A stretch of DNA of 64,000 nt from Cacajao melanocephalus (GCA_963573385.1 CAUYLG010070404.1:62001-126000), one strand, 5' to 3'. Counted from the first letter of the stretch, positions 48,331-60,869 are shown. Notes: generated by a model from the letters alone, not told the origin. Program-made: numbers and translations.

Positions 48331-51110
48331 ATAAAGACCTCTCAAGGTCCCTACTTTCTTTGTCAGTCTACACTCACTGGACTACTCTAGGAAACATAAC
48401 ACTAGTCTTTGGAAATTCTTTCCATTTTAAAGCCTAAAAGCTTTTGGCGCAATATGCAAGCAACTCAAAGAAAATAATACCAATAAATGCTAAGTAATGC
48501 TAACAAAATGAGTATATTAAATGGTAAATAATTTCAAATAGAAATAATTCCAGGATTCTTACAGTAAATCATATGTAAACCCAAAAAATATATTTTATTA
48601 GCTTTGGACCTGTTTTGCATTAACTATATTAGTAATTAGTGTTTCTGTTCTTTCAAGACGTGATTATATGTTTGTCGGAGTGGAGAAGAAAAATTAGTAA
48701 ATTCATAAATCAGTGTGCTCTTTATTCCTCTCTTCTAAATGGCAATTATTTGTGGCTTAAGCATTACAGAGAGGTGTTAGAGTGTGCATGTTTTAGCTAA
48801 GGCAGAATCTTTCCTTTAAAATGCAGAAGGTAAAATTAACCATAAGTATCATTTATATATATATTAAAATTAAGTCATACTCATTAAATATTATATGGAA
48901 GACAGACCATCTCAATTCAACAAATTATTAGCCTTTATAATAGAAAGAGAAATATTTCTAATTCACTCCTGCCCCTTAATTTGTGGCATTCTATAAACTG
49001 TACAAGAGTTTGAGATAGGTGAGCTTTAAGCACCCTTCCAAACCAAATGACAAAGTCACAAGTGCACTAATTGGTTTCTGGTGCATTGTTCAAACTAAAT
49101 ATTTCTGCCCTATGTGATTATACTGGGCTTCAGTGGATACAGGCAATGATTTGACAAGTAAGTTCACAATAAGGGCCAGATGCAACCCAAATCTTATATT
49201 TAAAAACTAGCCAACCAGGCATTTTTTTCATTTCTCATTCCATAACAATGCTCACATAGACCTTCCTGAAAGGCAGCAGACCTGTTCATTCAGGATTCAC
49301 TGTCCTGGACCTGAGGTGATCACAGCTGCTTGAAGAGCCTTTGAGTCTGATTCCTAATTCATGGGAAAGTACTACCTCTGTGACCAAAGACTTCAAGAAC
49401 TAAATTCAACATTCCCAATGTCTCTTTACTGTCAACCAGATTTGAATTATACTGAGGTATTCCACAATTCAAGTGAAATAAAATGTCACTGCAGCAAAGC
49501 TTAATCATAATTAGTAAATTGCAAGTTTTGAAATAAGGTGTTAAAATGGAAATGCATTGAGATACTGTTTAACGTCATGCTAATGTTATTTCTAGTGTTA
49601 AACTGGTCAGGGTCAAGTAGCAAGCAATGAGTATGAATCAATAAAAAATGTTTAAATTCTCAAATGAAATGAGAAGCCATTATACAATAAAGCTGATTTA
49701 ATAATTATGAAATTATTCTGGAATGATAAATAATGTATATAAAAGGCATATTATGTCACAATTAGTTGAACCATGGTTTTGACATACAAAAATCCTTACG
49801 TCAATTTTTTAAATGTCTTGAGAGCATATAATTGAGGGAAAAAGTTTATGTCAACTGTGGTATCAGTTCTAGAGAGTCTTAAAAAATAAAAATAATCAGC
49901 ATTTGGCTGAGTTTTTATTCTTAATGCAATAAAACAAATTAGCATGTGACCTATGTCATCTCTTAATAATAGTTTCAGGCTGCATTGACATAATCTAATT
50001 TCTATAGGGAATTTAATTTTCCTGCTAGACAGTTTAATTATCTGGTGCATATTTCAATAGTTCCCATTATCAGAAAATATGCCCGAGTTTGTCACAGAGA
50101 GTGTCTATAACAATGGTTTTAATATTCAATAAATTTTAATTATCTTGTAAATCATCTGCCTGTGTATGTCTCTTCAAATGTTACTTAATTTGGCCAAAAC
50201 CTAGGTGATGAACTGGGAACTAAAATCAGTCCTAGAGCAACATTTTTATTCCAAAAGTTCTTAAAATTCAACAAATAATCTTACTTTTAATAATATACAG
50301 ATTCAGAAGTTGACATTAGATTTGAAAATTATATCTAACTTTAATAACCTACTGCAGAAATGCCTCTTTTATCCTTGCCTGGGTTATTGATTCCACCATT
50401 TCTACTGTCCAGGAAACACATATGTAAATGCATTATGTCCTCTATTTCTATAATATTCTCCGCTTCATAAAGCACTTTGACACGCATAATATCATGTGAT
50501 CTCTACATTGGTCTGAAGTAGTTGTTTGACAGTTATTATTATTCTCCAGTCTCAGGTGAAAAATGCAAGTCCAAGTTCCCCACAAGAGTCCTCATCTCTA
50601 ATCCAGTCCTGACCCTCCTCAATGCTGCTAAAGCTGATCTATTGCACCTATGGAATAGTCTGTGATGTATTTTCCTCTTATGAAACAATATTAAAACATG
50701 CTAGGTATGCTTTCTCTTTAGCTCTAAGCATATTAAAAGAGACTGCAATGGATTAATGAAGGTAGGCACAGTGACATGGCAAAACGGACAGCAGGTACCT
50801 AACACTGACAGGAGAGAGAAAATGCATTTTCTAAAGAAGCTCGAGAGCTCCAGCATTACCACAAGCTCAGCTCTACTTGGTTCAGTCGACACGGAAACCA
50901 GTTGTCTCTGCAGCCTCTGAGCACATAATGGTCTGGCATCTAGGCATAATGATTGGTATTGACATCAGAATACTATGAGTCATTGGGAAAGAATCAATTA
51001 CGCCAGCACAAAGAAGTCTGCTAATGATAATTAACAATAGTAATAATAAGGCTAATATTTACCAATCACTCACTACGTGGGAGGCATGCAACGCTTCTTA
51101 ATTGTCAGAT
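48331..51110. other. AT-rich single-copy intron
   Basis: No gene is seen. A weak reversed MIR may lie at 50455-50600 ('taatatcatgtgatctctac'). The 49.47-50.05 kb stretch is rich in ATTA motifs. Confidence 0.4.
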
Positions 51111-51379
51111 TCTGCTTTCAGATTTCTAGCCACCTCCTCTCTTCCCACTCATCTATGGTCCTTTGACCTCCACCTGCAGACCTGGTCTTACTCCAGTAAC
51201 AGAGGCTAGTCCAAAATGTAGGCAGGATATCTATGAAGATATTTGTCTCAAATCTAAAACTCAAAAACTACATCACCATTTCTTTTAGACTGGCTCAAAC
51301 TGTGGGCCTTATTTCTTGTCTACCACTGTCCTATTGCTAATCTATTCCTCAATTTGTTTCCTGTTCCTGATGATACTTC

Positions 51380-51500
51380 CCTCTAGATTTCAAAATCTGG
51401 AAGGAAAATATTGTATTGATCACTTTCACTACTGTAGTCTCAGTAGCCAGTACCTGGCACAAAATAGGTACTCACGTGCTCGTTAAATAAACTGAATGCA
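51380..51500 (+). repeat. L2 LINE 3' end, sense
   Basis: 'agtacctggcacaaaatagg' followed by 'tactcacgtgctcgttaaat'. Confidence 0.65.
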
Positions 51501-51564
51501 CCACCACTCTAGCTCTTGCATATCAGGTCTCTTAGAGTAAACTTCCTAATCTCAGCATGGTCAC

Positions 51565-51750
51565 CATCATTATAAACTACCACTTTCTGAGTATGACTGT
51601 GCTGATGCTTTGTATACATGGTGCTATTTAATCTTCACAAAATTTATAAGGTAAATTTTCATTGCACAAAAGAGGAAAATGGTTTTCACAAGATCTCACA
51701 TATATAATTGGTAAATCAAAGAACAATAATTCAAATGAAGATGTGAGTGA
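51565..51750 (-). repeat. MIR SINE, antisense
   Basis: 'catggtgctatttaatcttc' and 'cattgcacaaaagaggaaaa' fit reversed MIR. Confidence 0.6.
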
Positions 51751-53217
51751 CTCCAAATAAAGCCACCTCCTTCTAGACACTCCTAAAAATTGCAGTGACT
51801 TTCTGAAGTTCTGACCAAGGTTTTGGACTTCATTGCTTACTAATAGTCTTTCTTTATGTCAAATGTCCACATTTCTAATGATTACCTGTTCTTGGATCAC
51901 TCTTCCCCATATTGGAATATATTACCTAAACAAACCGCCCTCCTAAGTCACCATATGACTAAATATCTTCTGTAGCCACATCCTTTGATCAAAGCTCTCT
52001 TATCCCCAAGTATGTTGGTGGGACTTTTTAAGCCCCAAAAGTTGCATTTGTGAGGAGCATAATTTATATGAGTGCGCTGGGAAAATAGGACCCAGATAAT
52101 GAGTGAGTCAAAGGCTTTCAAGATCACCAAGGGTTGGGTGAGGAAAACAAAGTGTAGCCATACAGAACAAAAGGCAGAAATGGGATGAAATATAGATGAA
52201 TGAGTTGTTTATCATAATTAAGTGGAATTATCATGAAAAAAATCCATGATTAGAAGCTCAGTGCAGGTAGCTTAAGTGATTATCACCAATCAACCTGCTA
52301 TGCCCTGATACTCATTTCTGTAAATCATCCTGGGGCTCAGAAGGATTGGTTAGCTCAAAGAATGTAGCATGCATGCTCCTGCTATTTCTTCTGCCTGAAG
52401 ACATGCAATTCTCTATCCATGGCCTGGTATATAATGGACTTTAAAATAATTTGTTGTATGAATAAATAAGCTGATTGTCTTTGAAGGCAGTAGTGTCATG
52501 CATGTCAACACTTTCTTCTAATTGTGTCTACTCTATTTTAAGAAGTGGGCTCTGTTCCAGATCACCAAACCTCTTAGCCTTTCCAACCCTAATGCAGTAA
52601 AATAGACCATACTCCACCATCACCAGCGATATTATGTCAATTGCACCATGCAGTGATAAATCCTGCCTTCTGAAGCATTCATTATATTTTACTACACTGT
52701 TGTATATTCTTTAATATATCAGCCGCTCAAAAACCCTGAGGGGTATGTGCTAAGATCTTTTTTGACATCCCCATAGGTGATGTTTGAACATAGTATAGAT
52801 TATAGTTTTGACCATGAATTTCCATAGAATCTAAATGAAAACTTTAGGTGAGCATTTCCAAACTTGCTCACTCTACCAAACACAAAACTGATCTCATTCA
52901 TTATGCAGCTATCATTCTTTTCTCAAGTGTTGTTCATGAAGAAATACAAGTTTTGTCATTTCACAAGAATTGCTACACATGGAAGGTTGAGTGAAGAAAA
53001 CAACTGGGAAGCCATATGCACATTGGGCAGCAGGCTGGAGCCCCTCCCTGACTCCCATGGCCCAGTGGCACAGGGAACGTCATTCTAACTCATGCCTCAG
53101 ACATCTTAAAAGTGGCTTTATTCCATGGACCTTTAGGACTACTTGCAAATAATGGGAAATTATTAAATCTATAAATGTCAAGGATCTATGTCACATGTTG
53201 CTCTTATCAAGTAGAGG
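51751..53217. other. Single-copy intron
   Basis: No gene or repeat is recognised in this stretch. Confidence 0.4.
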
Positions 53218-53785
53218 AAACAGTATAGAATAATGGTTAAAAGCACAGGCTTTTGAGTCCAACAAATTGGAGTTTTGAATTTAGGCTCTATTTTTATTTA
53301 TTTATTCACTCATTCATTCATTCATGAGACAGAGTCTTACTCTGTCTCCCAGGCTGGGGTGCAGTGGCATGATCTGGGCTCACTGCAACCTCCCCTCCAG
53401 ACTCAAGAGATTCTTGTGTCTCAGTCTCCTGAGTAGCTGGGATTACAGGCATCCGCCACCACTCTGGGGTTTTTTTTGTTTTGGTTTGTTTTGGTTTTTT
53501 TAGTGGAGACAGGATTTCATCATGTTAGACATGCTTGTCTTAAACTCCTGACCTCAGGTGATCTGCCACCTCGACCTCCCAAAGCACTGGAATTAAAGGC
53601 ATGAGCAACCACGCCTGGCCCAGGCTCCATTTCTTAGTAGTTGTGTCACCTTGGGAAAATTATTCACTTTTTCTGAACCTTTTTTATGTCATCTATTGCA
53701 GTCACCTCATGAGGCCATTGTGAGGATGAAATAAAACAATATGCATAATGCACTAGGGACATCAGTAGGTATTAGCTTTTCGTTT
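53218..53785 (+). repeat. MIR SINE, sense, split by an Alu
   Basis: Left piece: 'aataatggttaaaagcacag' and 'gagtccaacaaattggagtt'. Right piece: 'ttgtgtcaccttgggaaaat' and 'ccattgtgaggatgaaataa'. Together they make a nearly full MIR. Confidence 0.9.
53294..53621 (-). mobile_element. Alu SINE, antisense, nested in a MIR
   Basis: The reversed Alu has a (TTCA)n/(TTTA)n tail and an internal T/G-rich expansion at 53469-53500. Target-site duplications are aggctctattt (53283-53293) and aggctccattt (53622-53632). Confidence 0.95.
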
Positions 53786-54689
53786 GTATACTTATTATTA
53801 AATTACAATTTCTGGGCAGGGACTACACCTTATGCTTGCCTGTGTCCTTAATTTAACCATAGAAACAGTTACTTTATTTAAAAGCCTGGACTTCTAAAGG
53901 AATAATCTTTAATTTTCAGAAGAAAAGGTATTCCAAATAACATAGGTCAAATCAGATGTGAGATAATGAGAAACAGAAAACCTCCTGCAGCCTCTTTGGC
54001 TGAGGAGAAGTGATAGCCGTGTAGAAAGCCTGTTCTGAGCCTCTCAAATGTATTTAGTAATCAACCAACTGATGAAAAGAAGGAAATTTCATCTCTGGTA
54101 AAAGTAGTGCAAATATTATGCTCACTTGAGGTTTCTAGGCTTTGACCTAGCTCATTTGATTCCCCTGACCCTGGAAAGAGCTGAGAGAATGCATTTTTTT
54201 CTCTGCTTTTAAACCCAGCCCCATCATCTCTTTTTTTCTGTCAGGGAATCCCTCAGAGCTCTCTGGCAAACTCTTTACTGCAGGCAATCCTGTTTTTAAA
54301 ACTCTTAACTGATCTGGAAAATAGCAGAATCTGTGCTCTCTGAGAGAACAAAGATTGATGACAGATCTCCAGGAGCTGGCACCAAGAATTCCTTAACTTG
54401 CCTGCAGAGTGGCACTGAAGCTTGTTACCAAAGAAAGAAGAGTTGGGAGCATGGGGAGAACTCTACTGGGAACATAGTATCTCCCAAATAAATAGCCTCT
54501 CCCAACACAATACAGAGCAGGTCTGTTTTCCTGCTAAGAAGTTGGTGCAATTTATGTTTGTAAAAGCTATCTATTGCTGAGACCATTGTATGAAAACAGA
54601 CAAGAGAAAGGAGAAGGAGGCAACACAAATACAAATATCGTATTGCAGTCAGTCACGTCCAGAGGAACTAAACTCTATAAGCCAATTGT
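53786..54689. other. Single-copy intron
   Basis: No gene or repeat is recognised in this stretch. Confidence 0.4.
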
Positions 54690-54942
54690 AACAGCTATTA
54701 TTTATGGGCCCTCACTCTGAGCCAGGCATTTTCCATGCATTCTCACATTCTCACATTTAATCCTCAGATGAATCCGTAAGGTAGGAAGTAGCACTGTCCT
54801 CATTTTACAGATGAGGGAGGTATGACTCAGAGATGCTAAATGACTTACAGAAGGCCACAGAGTGCATAAATCATGGAGAGGGAACTTAAGCATAGGTTGA
54901 CCTGACTGCTAAGTCCTAACCACTATACTGCTTCTCAAAAGA
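54690..54942 (-). repeat. MIR SINE, antisense, nearly full length
   Basis: 'cactctgagccaggcatttt', 'ttttacagatgagggaggta', 'acttacagaaggccacagag' and 'taaccactatactgcttctc' follow the whole reversed MIR. Confidence 0.92.
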
Positions 54943-55347
54943 GGACAGAAAAGCCGAACTGTGGAAGAAGATACTGACCCCACCAGCAAGGAGAACTTGG
55001 AACTTAAGGACACTGTAGACCCTACTGAAGAGAACAATGGCGAATCACACATGAAATATAGAAGCAGGGGGTAGCTCCAACCAGTTATCTGGGACTAGGA
55101 AGATAGTACCCAGTCAAAGAAGAATGGGTGGTCAAAATGAAACTACATTTTTAGTTAAATGTGTCTACTTTTTTAAAGCATTATATATATTTACCTATAT
55201 AGTGATCAATAGTTTTCAAATACATCTCGTTTTTTTCTAAAGTCCCAGTTAGAGAATGCTTGTATAGTGCAAATACTCGTATCTCCCAACTCCTACAAAT
55301 CATAATCACTAAAATAATATTTCCTAGTTTCTTGTCTCTCTCCTAGT

Positions 55348-55391
55348 TTCACTTGATCTTATTATTTCACTTGATCTTATTATTTCACTTG
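55348..55391. repeat. 18-bp tandem repeat, 2.4 copies
   Basis: ttcacttgatcttattat occurs exactly at 55348-55365 and 55366-55383, with 8 more bases of a third copy. Confidence 0.97.
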
Positions 55392-55589
55392 CAGTAATTT
55401 TCATGACTTCTAGTTAGAGGAAGTGTTTATTCATCCAGTTAGTTACATATTGTCTATCTCTCATCCACTATAAAGTCAATGAGAAATGCCTTGCCGAGGT
55501 CATGTCTCACAGTAGGAGCTTAAAATTGCTTTTCCTGATTGAATAAGTGTTCAGTAAAGGATTCTATTTCCTTATTGACCAGTAAATGT

Positions 55590-56180
55590 TTTATACATTT
55601 GGTGAACATTAACTCTTTACCTACTGAATTTATTACTAATATTCTCTTGTTTTTCATGTTCCTTTATTTTTTTTGATAGGTGTTTAAAACTAGAAATAAG
55701 GTGTGCTCTGATAATTTAATGTTTGCCTTTTATTATTGTAATTTCTGATACATATTTAGCTATTTGGTCTATCTTTTAATGATTTGATATTGTACTTTTA
55801 GCTCTTTAATGGCCTGGGATGTATTTTTAAGATATGATATAATGAAGAATTTAATTGTTATTTTTCTAACTAATCTATTTTCTCAAATTTTAATCTATTT
55901 CCTTCCCTATTTCTTTGTGATTTTAATTTATAACATAGTAATTTAATATATTTAATTGACTTACTTTTTTATACATTAGCATTTGCTCCATTTATTTCCC
56001 TATTAGTACTCTCCTGTGTCAATTATTATTGCTTTATAAAAATTACATTTTATAACATATTCAAATATCCTCCAAAACAAGGCCTATCATTTTCTTTTTC
56101 CAATTTTTTTTTACCACTCTTGCCTGATTTTTCTATATATGGAACTTTAATACTTTACAGTCTGATCCATAGCAGGTTAA
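55590..56180 (-). mobile_element. Very old L1 (L1M/HAL1-like), antisense
   Basis: 'ttattattgctttataaaaa', 'tatcctccaaaacaaggcct' and 'cactcttgcctgatttttct' fit reversed ORF2 of an old L1. It is AT-rich and heavily decayed. Confidence 0.45.
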
Positions 56181-57859
56181 GCAATCTTCTCCCACAGCAC
56201 TGAATGATTCTCTGATACTTTGAACCAACTTCTTGATGACTCCTCTCTGGCTGAAGCTCTGCACTTACTTGGCATTTTATTCCATGAATGCGTGGCAGCA
56301 TGCACACTCCCCATTCATATTTCCTGCCCTTATGCTTTTGGACATTTCAGGCTCCAAAACAATGTCTAAGCGGATTATGATGGAACAAAATCCCCAAAAT
56401 CAATGGAGTAGAGTGGAGTGTCATCTCCACTAGAAATGAAGATTCAATTCAAAGTGCAGAAGAATTACATTTGAAAATTTTTTTAATTACCTATTTAGGT
56501 GGACATATACAGCTTTGTGTGTACAATCTGTATAATAACATAGCTACATTGAAGTATGTGATAATGTAAATAATATGCTATAATAAATAGTACATTCATT
56601 TAAGGGAATAAGAATTATCAGTACTATTTAAATTCATATTTTCTCCCACCTACCTCCCTCTTCTAAGCCTGTTTATTTTAATGCATATAAATTGAATTTA
56701 AAGTTTCACTCTATCTGCATGGTAGAGACAGGCTTCTTGCTTCTTGAGTTGTTCTGTTTCTGCATCTCTGATTTAGAAGACAAACAATTGGAAATTATTT
56801 TTAAAATCTTTATATCTTCTTTCAAGCCATGAGTTTGCTCTTTTGCAAACAACAAACCATATGTAAGACACAGAATTTTCATTCTCAATTTGACTCAATA
56901 GGTCTTGTTTAATTTTCGTCCTGGATTTTGACAAAAATTTTACTGTCAGGCTTGAATTTTAGTGTTGTTAAGTTTTCGTAATCTTTGTGCACACATGTGT
57001 ATGTGTGCGCACATGCATCCAGGCACACATGTGTGTGCCTTTGTCCTCATATGGGGAGAAATTGGAAAACACTGCATCTGAGGCTGCTACATAAGTAATA
57101 TATTATTAGATGCTGCTAAACTATTATTTAATAAAATTTTTTGAAGAAATATGTCTCAAATCTGTGTCAGGATTAACTTCAACATCTGGAATTTCTCAGC
57201 AGAGTTGTAGGGGGTAAGTGTGATTATATGAATTAATTATTATCCATTGTGAGGGTCTTCATTTCACTCCCATGTCTTTCTCTATCTCTCATGCCAATTG
57301 CACTTGTCTCTCTGTCTGATACTAAATGCTCAATATAATTAGCTAATTCAACTTCCTATTTAGCAAGAAAGCAACAATTTCATCCCTGCCTCTTATGCCA
57401 TACTATTGATTTTTAAATCTGTCCTATGGGTGATTCGGAGGTTATGGTGCAGGAGAATGATATGGTCATATTTGTGTTTTAGGAAGAAAACTGGCAACAG
57501 ATTAGGGAGCTGAAGCCAAGAAAACAGTTGGGAATAATTTGTTCTTGCCAGCTAAATGTAGAGCTTGTCTTCCATTGCTTTTTGCTTCTAGAAGAGGGTT
57601 AAGACAGAGGAGGAAATAAAAAGGAAGAAGGAAAGGAAGAAAGCTAAAAGAGGAGGGCAGAAAACAACACAGAAGCAATTTATATAAATCAAAAGGAGGA
57701 GTGGGGAAATGAAGATTCCATTTCTCTGACCTCAAAATCCTGCTAGTAGCTCAAGCCTGGACACCAGTAGCTACCTACTGGATCCTGTCTCCTGGTTTTT
57801 GAGACCTTTCTCTCTTTTGCCTCTCACATCTGATCCTGTCACTAAATCTTTGTTAATTT
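56181..57859. other. AT-rich intron
   Basis: No gene or clear repeat. A degenerate TG/CA patch (gcacacatgtgtatgtgtgc) lies at 56990-57037. Confidence 0.4.
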
Positions 57860-58114
57860 CATTTCATTTTATTCTATTCTATTCTGTTTTTGAGACAGAG
57901 TCTCTGCTGCCCAGGCTGGAGTGCAGTGGCACAATTTCAGCTCACTGCAACCTCTGCCTCCAGGTTCAAGCAATTTCCAGCTAAATTTTGTATTTTTAGT
58001 AGACACAGTGTTTCACCATGTTGGCCAGGCTATTCTCAAACTCCTGACCTCAAGTGATCCCGCCTCAGCCTCCCAAAGTGCTAGCAGTACAGGCACAAGC
58101 CACCGCGTCTGGCC
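57860..58114 (-). mobile_element. Alu SINE, antisense, with internal deletion
   Basis: The (ATTCT)n-like tail is followed by reversed Alu. About 45-50 bases are missing where 'ttcaagcaatttccagctaa' joins. Target-site duplications: aatctttgttaattt (57845-57859) and aatcctttttaattt (58115-58129). Confidence 0.93.
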
Positions 58115-58504
58115 AATCCTTTTTAATTTTAAAAAGACCATTTTTCATTACCCTCCCTACCATGAACAGCAGTAGAACACTTAGCATGTAATCAAGATCC
58201 TGGGGGGCTTTTAATTTCCCATCCCTGTTAAAAGCTTCCCAGGGATGGTTTTTCCAAAACTCTGTTTCTATCATTTCCAGCCTTGCTCAAAAGCTTAATT
58301 TGGAAGAACAAAAGACAAAATCTCAGAATAAATTTTTAAGACTCCATCCAACCTACTATCATGAGTACCTATGGTCAGTTTTCCTCAGGTAAACCTCCGT
58401 GAAATCCTCACTTTTTATTCTACACATATCAAAGTCCTTTAAATCCTTCAAAGAGTTAAAGTGCTGCATAAATTCTATTTCCTGTTACACATTTTTGGTA
58501 GGTA

Positions 58505-59040
58505 TGTAACCAGGTTTTGGGGTGCCGGGGAGGCACAGCTCCCCAGAGAGAATGTTGTAGGTTCTTGGTCTCTCGCTCTCTCAAGAATGAGAGAGGGGAC
58601 CACAGCAGGTGCGCAGTACGCTCATAAATACCGAACCCAAAAAGTGTTGCAGAAGAGTGATTTATTTAGGTAGAGAAAGAGAAAAAAAAGTATAAGAGAG
58701 AAAACTTCCACGAAGAGTGTGTGGAAGGGAATCCAAACATGGAGTCCAAAGGGGTGTGGAAGAAGGGGACTTTTAACCTGGGAGGAACCCCCACCTTCTT
58801 CAAGACCCCTGGCCAATGAAAGGAGTTCCTTAGAACTTCCGCTGGAGTGATTGACTTTTGACCCTTTCCCACGTGTGCAAAAATTAAAACAGAGACTGTT
58901 AAATCTCCTGGATGGAGAAGCATGGGAAGGGGGCATGGCGCTGGGAAGTTCTTGCACTTAAACCTACGCCCCCTTGTTAACCCGGAAAAAGAACACATTC
59001 CCTCAGGTAGGGACGGACCATACTTCTTTGTTTCATACAA
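58505..59040 (-). mobile_element. Probable solo LTR of an ERV1-like endogenous retrovirus, antisense
   Basis: Read on the minus strand, a U3-like part leads to a TTAAAAG box (58773-58779), then an AATAAA (58661-58668 region) and a U5-like end with CpGs. No internal retroviral sequence is next to it. The boundaries are approximate, because clear TG/CA ends with a target duplication were not found. The 111- and 124-codon minus-strand frames lie inside it and match no gene. The family is not named. Confidence 0.6.
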
Positions 59041-60038
59041 GGGCTTGAAAGTTTACTGAGAAAGCCTTCCTTATTTCTAAATGCATATTATTGAATGCTT
59101 AGTAAGCTCTTAAAAACAATCTACTAGTTCTCAAAAGAAATATAGTTAGTTCAACTCCACCAATATTTATTGTGCCCCTAACATATATAAAACATTGTGC
59201 TAAACATTGTCAGGATGTCAGTATTCAAGGATAAATATATCAGATGTTTGCTCTTGAGAACAAAAATTAACAAATGTATTCATTGGAAGACTATTTCCAC
59301 TTCAATTATATGATTAATTTGTGACTTCTCAAAAAGATTCTCTTCTTCCGTGAAGTTTGAAAATTCCACACGTAGATAAAATTGTGAGAGAAGTTACATC
59401 AGTGTGTTTAACGGCACAGATTTCACCCTTCACAGCAGGAATCCGGGTTCAGAAGATACAAAAAAGTAATCAAGCCTTTAGCATTGCACTATACATTTAG
59501 TTTTGATGTATGTATTGCTAATTATTCTGTACTTATTAGAAGTGTCTTCCTTAAGGGGATACAAGTTTAGGAAATGTGATGCATCCACCTTTCATATCAT
59601 TCTTATAAAAGCACCTGCACCGTACCAAGATTTCTCTACCATTAATTTTAAAAGGAAGCAAAAGTAATTTCTTCTCATTATTGCATATGAGAGGAAAGTT
59701 TCACAAATGAGGTCTTAATAGCAATACTAAGAAATGGGAAACCATAAAAGAGACTGCCTATGAGGCAATAGACAAGCTTGACAAAAATCCTCAACCAAAT
59801 GTATGATTATGTTACCTCTGATATTAACACCAAAAACCATCTGCCCTCTGGTACTCTTAGCAAAAATTATTAAGAAATCAGTTGTAAGGAATCAATGGTT
59901 CCATTAGACAGGAAGCATAGTTTGCCAAAGTATGGGAATTTTTATCCCAGAGGTATGTGAATATCACAGTGAAATGAAAGGATTAGGCCTCATAGGAAAA
60001 AAAAAGTACCCTACGTTATAGTCTTTGGCCAATGCTTT
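59041..60038. other. Intron just upstream of the GRIN3A exon
   Basis: Plain sequence. A weak reversed L2/MIR start ('caccaatatttattgtgccc') lies near 59155-59260. Confidence 0.45.
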
Positions 60039-60070
60039 CTAATTCTTCTTTTTCATATCTTTAAATACAG
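60039..60070 (+). promoter_or_regulatory. GRIN3A: 3' splice site (acceptor) of the GRIN3A exon
   Basis: A pyrimidine-rich tract (ttcttctttttcatatcttt) is followed by aaatacAG, then the exon. A branch-point-like CTAAT lies at 60039-60043, with its second A at 60042, 28 bases from the AG. The cut at 60070/60071 keeps the GluN3A frame in phase 0. The branch point is inferred from motif and distance only. Confidence 0.85.
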
Positions 60071-60675
60071 AATCCCCTTCACCTACAACTGAGTTTAGAA
60101 AATTCATTAAGTTCTGATGCTGATGTCACTGTCTCAATCCTGACCATGAACAACTGGTACAATTTTAGCTTGTTGCTGTGCCAGGAAGACTGGAACGTCA
60201 CGGACTTCCTCCTCCTTACCCAGAATAATTCCAAGTTCCACCTTGGTTCTATCATCAACATCACAGTTAACGTCCCCTCCACCAAGGACCTCCTGAGCTT
60301 CCTACAGATCCAGCTTGAGAGCATTAAGGACAGTACACCCACAGTGGTGATGTTTGGCTGCGACATGGAAAGTATCCGGAGGATCTTCGAAATTACAACC
60401 CAGTTTGGGGTCATGCCCCCTGAACTTCGTTGGGTGCTGGGAGATTCCCAGAATGTGGAGGAACTGAGGACAGAGGGTCTTCCCTTAGGTCTCATTGCTC
60501 ATGGAAAAACAACACAGTCTGTCTTTGAGTACTACGTGCAAGACGCTATGGAGCTGGTTGCGAGAGCTGTAGCCACGGCCACCATGATCCAGCCAGAACT
60601 TGCTCTCATTCCCAGCACGATGAACTGCATGGAGGTGGAAACTACAAATCTCACTTCAGGACAATATTTATCAAG
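60071..60675 (+). CDS. GRIN3A: GRIN3A internal coding exon (probably exon 2), GluN3A amino-terminal domain
   Basis: This exon encodes 201 whole codons plus two bases of a split Arg codon. It starts with [11 protein letters not shown] and ends with LTSGQYLSR, which I recognise as the NMDA-receptor subunit GluN3A. The product is a subunit of glycine-gated or glutamate/glycine-gated cation channels at neuronal synapses. This stretch belongs to the extracellular LIVBP-like amino-terminal domain, which guides assembly and modulation; it does not include the ligand-binding or pore regions. Exon residues include N-glycosylation sequons at N31 (NFS), N42 (NVT), N52 (NNS), N63 (NIT) and N193 (NLT), and cysteines C37, C97 and C186. 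No frameshift or internal stop is present. The ATG at 60146 is an internal Met, not a start: the frame is open from the acceptor, and GRIN3A protein continues upstream. The exon begins at a codon boundary (phase 0) and ends in phase 2. The in-frame TAG at 60677 is intronic. The long antisense frame over the same bases is a shadow. Confidence 0.96.
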
Positions 60676-60681
60676 GTAGGG
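60673..60681 (+). promoter_or_regulatory. GRIN3A: 5' splice site (donor) of the GRIN3A exon
   Basis: The exon ends AAG and the intron begins GTAGGG, a good U1 match at the exon side and at +5 G. Cutting after 60675 leaves AG of an arginine codon, which fits the Arg that follows LS in GluN3A. Read-through would hit TAG at 60677 at once. Confidence 0.85.
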
Positions 60682-60869
60682 TGCAAGGTCTAGGTTGTAT
60701 CCTCATTCACAGGGCTGTGACAGGAAGTAAAACTCCCTTATCTGTCCCCTTTTCAGAAATCTTGACTCTGAGTATAGCTTTAAACTTTAATAATATTTCT
60801 TAGAGGATTTCTGGTTATAGAAGTTAGTATTTCATGATCTGCTATCTGTAATTTGATCTATAGACTTGC

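Noticed and set aside
58622..59040. Two long minus-strand open frames (111 and 124 codons)
   Set aside because: They overlap in different frames inside a probable LTR and match no known protein.
60079..60495. 138-codon open frame on the minus strand
   Set aside because: It is the antisense shadow of the GRIN3A exon; the sense strand has splice sites and a known protein sequence.
60146..60679. Reading the exon as a free-standing gene from ATG 60146 to TAG 60679
   Set aside because: The frame is open upstream to the acceptor at 60070, GluN3A protein continues in both directions, and the TAG lies past the donor.
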